Assembly: GCF_030534315.2 (NCBI RefSeq)
Contig: NZ_CP130558.2
Coordinates: forward strand, 941,001-1,005,000
Reading direction: 5' to 3'
Length of the DNA stretch: 64,000 nt
Source of the DNA: Thermoanaerobacterium sp. CMT5567-10
GTDB lineage: Bacteria; Bacillota; Thermoanaerobacteria; Thermoanaerobacterales; Thermoanaerobacteraceae
Below, one piece after another: positions 63,899 through 64,000 of the stretch (position 1 is the stretch's first letter; each line of letters begins with the position of its first letter). Under the pieces are notes generated by a model that made no database searches, was not told where the DNA came from, and saw nothing but the letters and a program-made list of their open reading frames with translations. A program made the translations under genes and the position numbers.

Positions 63899-64000
63899 TA
63901 TTTATACACCTCCAATTTATCAAAAGTCAAATTCAGTGCATCAAGCTGATCCCAAGTCCATTGTTTTTTATCTAATTCGTCCCAAACAAAGTAATTGAAC
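63898..64000 (-). CDS. phage tail protein, C-terminal fragment at window edge
   Basis: The last 33 residues of a gene entering from the right edge, rich in Trp/Asp/Leu (WDELDKKQWTWDQLD), ending in EVYK and a TAA that overlaps the next ATG (TAATG). Such W-x-x-LD tails are common at the end of phage tail/baseplate proteins. No more can be said without the upstream sequence. Confidence 0.6.
   Translation of the reverse strand, partial: FNYFVWDELDKKQWTWDQLDALNLTFDKLEVYK

Overview
The window is AT-rich DNA from a low-GC, spore-former-type Gram-positive. Gene content (lactose- and beta-glucoside-type PTS systems, HPr kinase, a LevR-type sigma-54 activator, split archaeal-type glutamate synthase, FtsEX/CtpB/MinJ-like cluster, an SLH-bearing phage lysin) fits a thermophilic saccharolytic anaerobe of the Thermoanaerobacterales, most like Thermoanaerobacterium. 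That assignment is inference from gene content and gene order. Nearly everything from 1 to 48.9 kb is on the minus strand, apart from the levR-like gene and birA.

Sugar region, 1-30.7 kb. (a) 1-8.3 kb: a LacI-controlled operon with an LplBC/YtcOP-type ABC importer without its own ATPase, an unrecognised 588-residue putative glycosidase and a GH29 alpha-L-fucosidase cut by the left edge. (b) 8.4-16.2 kb: a lactose/cellobiose-family PTS with separate EIIA, EIIB and EIIC genes, a GrdB-like small protein, a membrane protein and a GH1 enzyme. It has a clear -24/-12 promoter and a divergent LevR-type activator. (c) 16.6-21.6 kb: LacI regulator, two Gfo/Idh/MocA oxidoreductases and two TIM-barrel isomerase/lyase-like proteins, an arrangement reminiscent of oxidative glycoside cleavage. 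(d) 21.8-26 kb: acyl-CoA ligase, ROK glucokinase, PHP phosphoesterase and HPr kinase. (e) 26-30.7 kb: a textbook bgl operon (LicT-type antiterminator, EIIBCA, 6-phospho-beta-glucosidase) with two RAT/terminator switches.

Housekeeping region, 30.8-48.9 kb. It holds birA, uvrC, a PBP and RodA/FtsW pair, an FHA protein, uvrA, uvrB, comB, a MinJ-like PDZ protein, ctpB, an EnvC-like M23 protein, ftsX, ftsE and a PucR/CdaR-type regulator. uvrC is broken in frame by a stop just after an A-AAA-AAG slippery heptamer. A -1 shift there restores the normal C-terminal helix-hairpin-helix and ends exactly at a terminator hairpin.

Nitrogen, lysine and transport region, 49-58.7 kb. It contains a five-gene split glutamate synthase operon, an MsmX/UgpC-type multi-sugar ATPase, two small membrane proteins, a lysine riboswitch with a tiny leader peptide ahead of lysA, and ribosomal protein L25.

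Prophage edge, 58.7-64 kb. A tRNA-Arg(CCG) is followed by AT-rich DNA with a strong isolated promoter and a short terminated transcript, a DUF3800 gene overlapping an unknown partner, and then a phage lysis/tail-fibre module running in from the right edge. The tRNA is the likely integration site. Items I regard as most worth a second look are the uvrC recoding site, the lysA leader-peptide switch, the DUF3800 pair with its neighbouring small RNA, the paired oxidoreductase/lyase operon, and the GrdB-like PTS passenger.
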